Shown: positions 62,848 through 64,000 of the stretch, piece by piece
Layout of the letters: each line of letters opens with the position of its first letter
Numbering within the stretch: the first letter of the stretch is position 1
Origin: Himantopus leucocephalus
Taxonomy: Eukaryota; Chordata; Aves; Charadriiformes; Recurvirostridae
Length of the DNA: 64,000 nucleotides
Reading direction: 5' to 3'
Assembly (NCBI GenBank): GCA_003993805.1
Contig: RSEF01000001.1
Span: forward strand, 211,930,653-211,994,652
The notes under the pieces: model-generated
Database searches by the model: none
The model's input: the letters and a program-made list of their open reading frames with translations, nothing else
What the model was told of the DNA's origin: nothing
Position numbers and translations under genes: made by a program

Positions 62848-62898
62848 CTGATGATGCGTTACACCATGCTGAATTAGGCTGGCACTAGTTTGAGGGGT
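62848..62898 (-). CDS. DEUP1: Tentative small DEUP1 exon (17 codons)
   Basis: On the minus strand, catcatcag|gtaggg is a reasonable donor and cactacacag an acceptor, though its pyrimidine tract is weak. The 51 nt between read TPQTSASLIQHGVTHHQ. The segment is phase 0 at both ends, which fits the phase-0 start of the 61,525 exon, and an in-frame TAG lies just upstream of the acceptor. With so short a segment and a poor tract, chance is a real alternative. Confidence 0.35.
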
Positions 62899-63204
62899 CT
62901 GTGTAGTGATCTACTCTACTGTACAAACACATCCGTAAAAATCACTCCAGCCCCTCCAATCTTAATATCCAAATACCGCACAATCTTTAATGTTTAAATC
63001 CTCACAATATACTAGTAAAGTAGGAAGTAATTATTAAGCCCACAAATGCACTGATATGTGGACTGACCTCGGTATATCTAGTAACTGGATTTTACTGATA
63101 AAACAAACACGTGATAGCTACAATAGATGTCAGACAGCTCTACTCAAACTTCATGAAGAATATCACTGTAGAAAAGAGCTAGATATGCATACACACGTCC
63201 GTCT

Positions 63205-63290
63205 ATGTTTCCACAATAATATATCATATATACACATAAATATATCCATAATATTGTATATGTATATGTAGGTAATATATCACTGATAGA
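63205..63290. repeat. AT-rich TATA/TACATA simple repeat
   Basis: Degenerate atatat, tacaca and tatgta units run directly up to the CR1 insertion that begins at about 63,296. Confidence 0.75.
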
Positions 63291-63295
63291 CATAT

Positions 63296-63744
63296 AGGGC
63301 CATGAAGATGATCAGAGGGCTGGAGCACCTCTCCTAGGAGACAGGCTGAGGGAGTTGGGGTTGTTCAGCCTGGAGAAGAGAAGGTTCTGGCGAGACCTTA
63401 TAGCAGCAGCTTTCCAGTGTCTGAAGGGGGCCGACAAGAAAGCTGTAGAGGGACTTTTTACAAGGGCATGTAGCAATAGGATGAGGGGGAACGGCTTCAA
63501 ACTGGAAGAGGACAGATTTAGATTAGAAATTAGGAGGAAATTTTTCACTCTGAGGGTGGTGAGGCACTGCAACAGATTGCCCAGGGAAGCTGTGGAGGCC
63601 CCATCCCTGGAAGCGTTCAAGGCCAGGTTGGATGGGGCTTTGAGCAACCTGGTCTAGTGGGAGGTGTCCCTGCCCATGGCAGGGGGGTTGGAACTAGATG
63701 ATCCTTAACATCCCTTCCAACATAAACCATTCTATGATCCTATG
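63296..63744 (+). mobile_element. CR1 LINE fragment, best preserved copy, plus orientation
   Basis: It begins gatgatcagagggctggagc, runs through ttgttcagcctggagaagag and ends ccattctatgatcctatg. The frame from about 63,355 to 63,657 is uninterrupted and reads [40 protein letters not shown] and [13 protein letters not shown], the typical C-terminal CR1 tail. About 450 bp remain of a full element of several kb. It inserted into AT-rich sequence in the DEUP1 intron, antisense to the gene. It is not a host gene despite its open frame. Confidence 0.95.
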
Positions 63745-64000
63745 CTTTTTATGAATTACAATTTAAATATATCCTGTTTGGAAAGAATTAAATACTAACC
63801 TCTGAAAATAAGCTGGGTGGGAGCAAAATGGGTCAGTTTTTTACACTGTTATTTAAATATCATGTGAACAGAGGGGTAAAATAGTAAAAAAGGGACATAT
63901 TTTTGTACCTGTGAGAATGATGACTGTTTAAAAATAAATATTTTCTGAAATAAATGACATCACCTACAAAAAATAGGGTCCCAGAAACTTTTTAGTGTCT

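Larger units (their letters stand above)
62899..64000 (-). other. DEUP1: DEUP1 intron continuing beyond the window
   Basis: It contains an AT microsatellite and a CR1 copy. Upstream DEUP1 exons, coding for the N-terminal majority of the protein, are expected past 64,000. Confidence 0.5.

Noticed and set aside
63355..63657. 100-codon plus-strand open frame
   Set aside because: It is the C-terminal tail of a CR1 retrotransposon, not a host gene. The same tail recurs on the minus strand at 15.7-15.9 kb.
63800..63845. Possible further DEUP1 exon on the minus strand (KKLTHFAPTQLIFR)
   Set aside because: A donor and acceptor can be drawn, but it ends with one extra base and does not match the phase-0 start of the next candidate exon. 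Evidence is too thin.
1..64000. CRISPR arrays, operons, prophage or other prokaryotic systems, tRNA and rRNA genes
   Set aside because: None seen. The content is vertebrate: CR1 elements, spliced exons, a CpG island and long introns.

Overview
The window is vertebrate nuclear DNA, most likely from a bird. Five CR1-type non-LTR retrotransposon fragments lie on both strands, several ending in the CR1 3' signature (ccattctatgatcctatg or its complement). It also holds a sharp CpG island, long introns with GT/AG splice sites, and one small gene recognisable at near-identity to a mammalian protein, SMCO4. Nothing looks prokaryotic. Most ORFs in the window are chance open frames in intron or intergenic sequence.

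Layout: 1-12,180 is AT-rich with no gene I can support; it holds a perfect 12-bp hairpin (about 8.67 kb) and a tandem repeat of about 147 bp (9.41-9.79 kb) interrupted by single Ns. 12,180-13,490 is a strong CpG island carrying a 53-bp GC-rich minisatellite, and is the probable SMCO4 promoter and first non-coding exon. 12.8-41.2 kb reads as one long SMCO4 intron with two clear CR1 fragments before 26 kb, a third at 38.7 kb, an assembly gap and several homopolymer joins. 41,342-41,521 (+) is the whole SMCO4 coding region (59 aa) in one exon, with a poly(A) signal at 41,981. 42.0-49.1 kb separates two converging genes. 49.1-64 kb holds the 3' part of a minus-strand coiled-coil gene that I call DEUP1 (CCDC67, the CEP63 paralogue), from its C-terminal domain, splice structure and position tail-to-tail with SMCO4.

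Four DEUP1 coding exons are well supported (61,326-61,525; 55,760-56,060; 51,832-51,909; 49,101-49,271). Their splice phases match when joined in order. A fifth short exon at 62,848-62,898 is tentative. The 5' part of DEUP1 continues beyond 64,000.

Biology: SMCO4 is a tiny single-pass membrane protein of unknown role. DEUP1 builds deuterosomes for centriole amplification in multiciliated cells. They are neighbours, with no sign of a shared pathway. I found no convincing new multi-gene system. The least explained items are an orphan cysteine-rich, sequon-rich open frame behind a good splice acceptor (45,158-45,340), a coding-looking minus-strand frame just beyond the DEUP1 stop (48,051-48,164), and the minisatellite in the CpG island.
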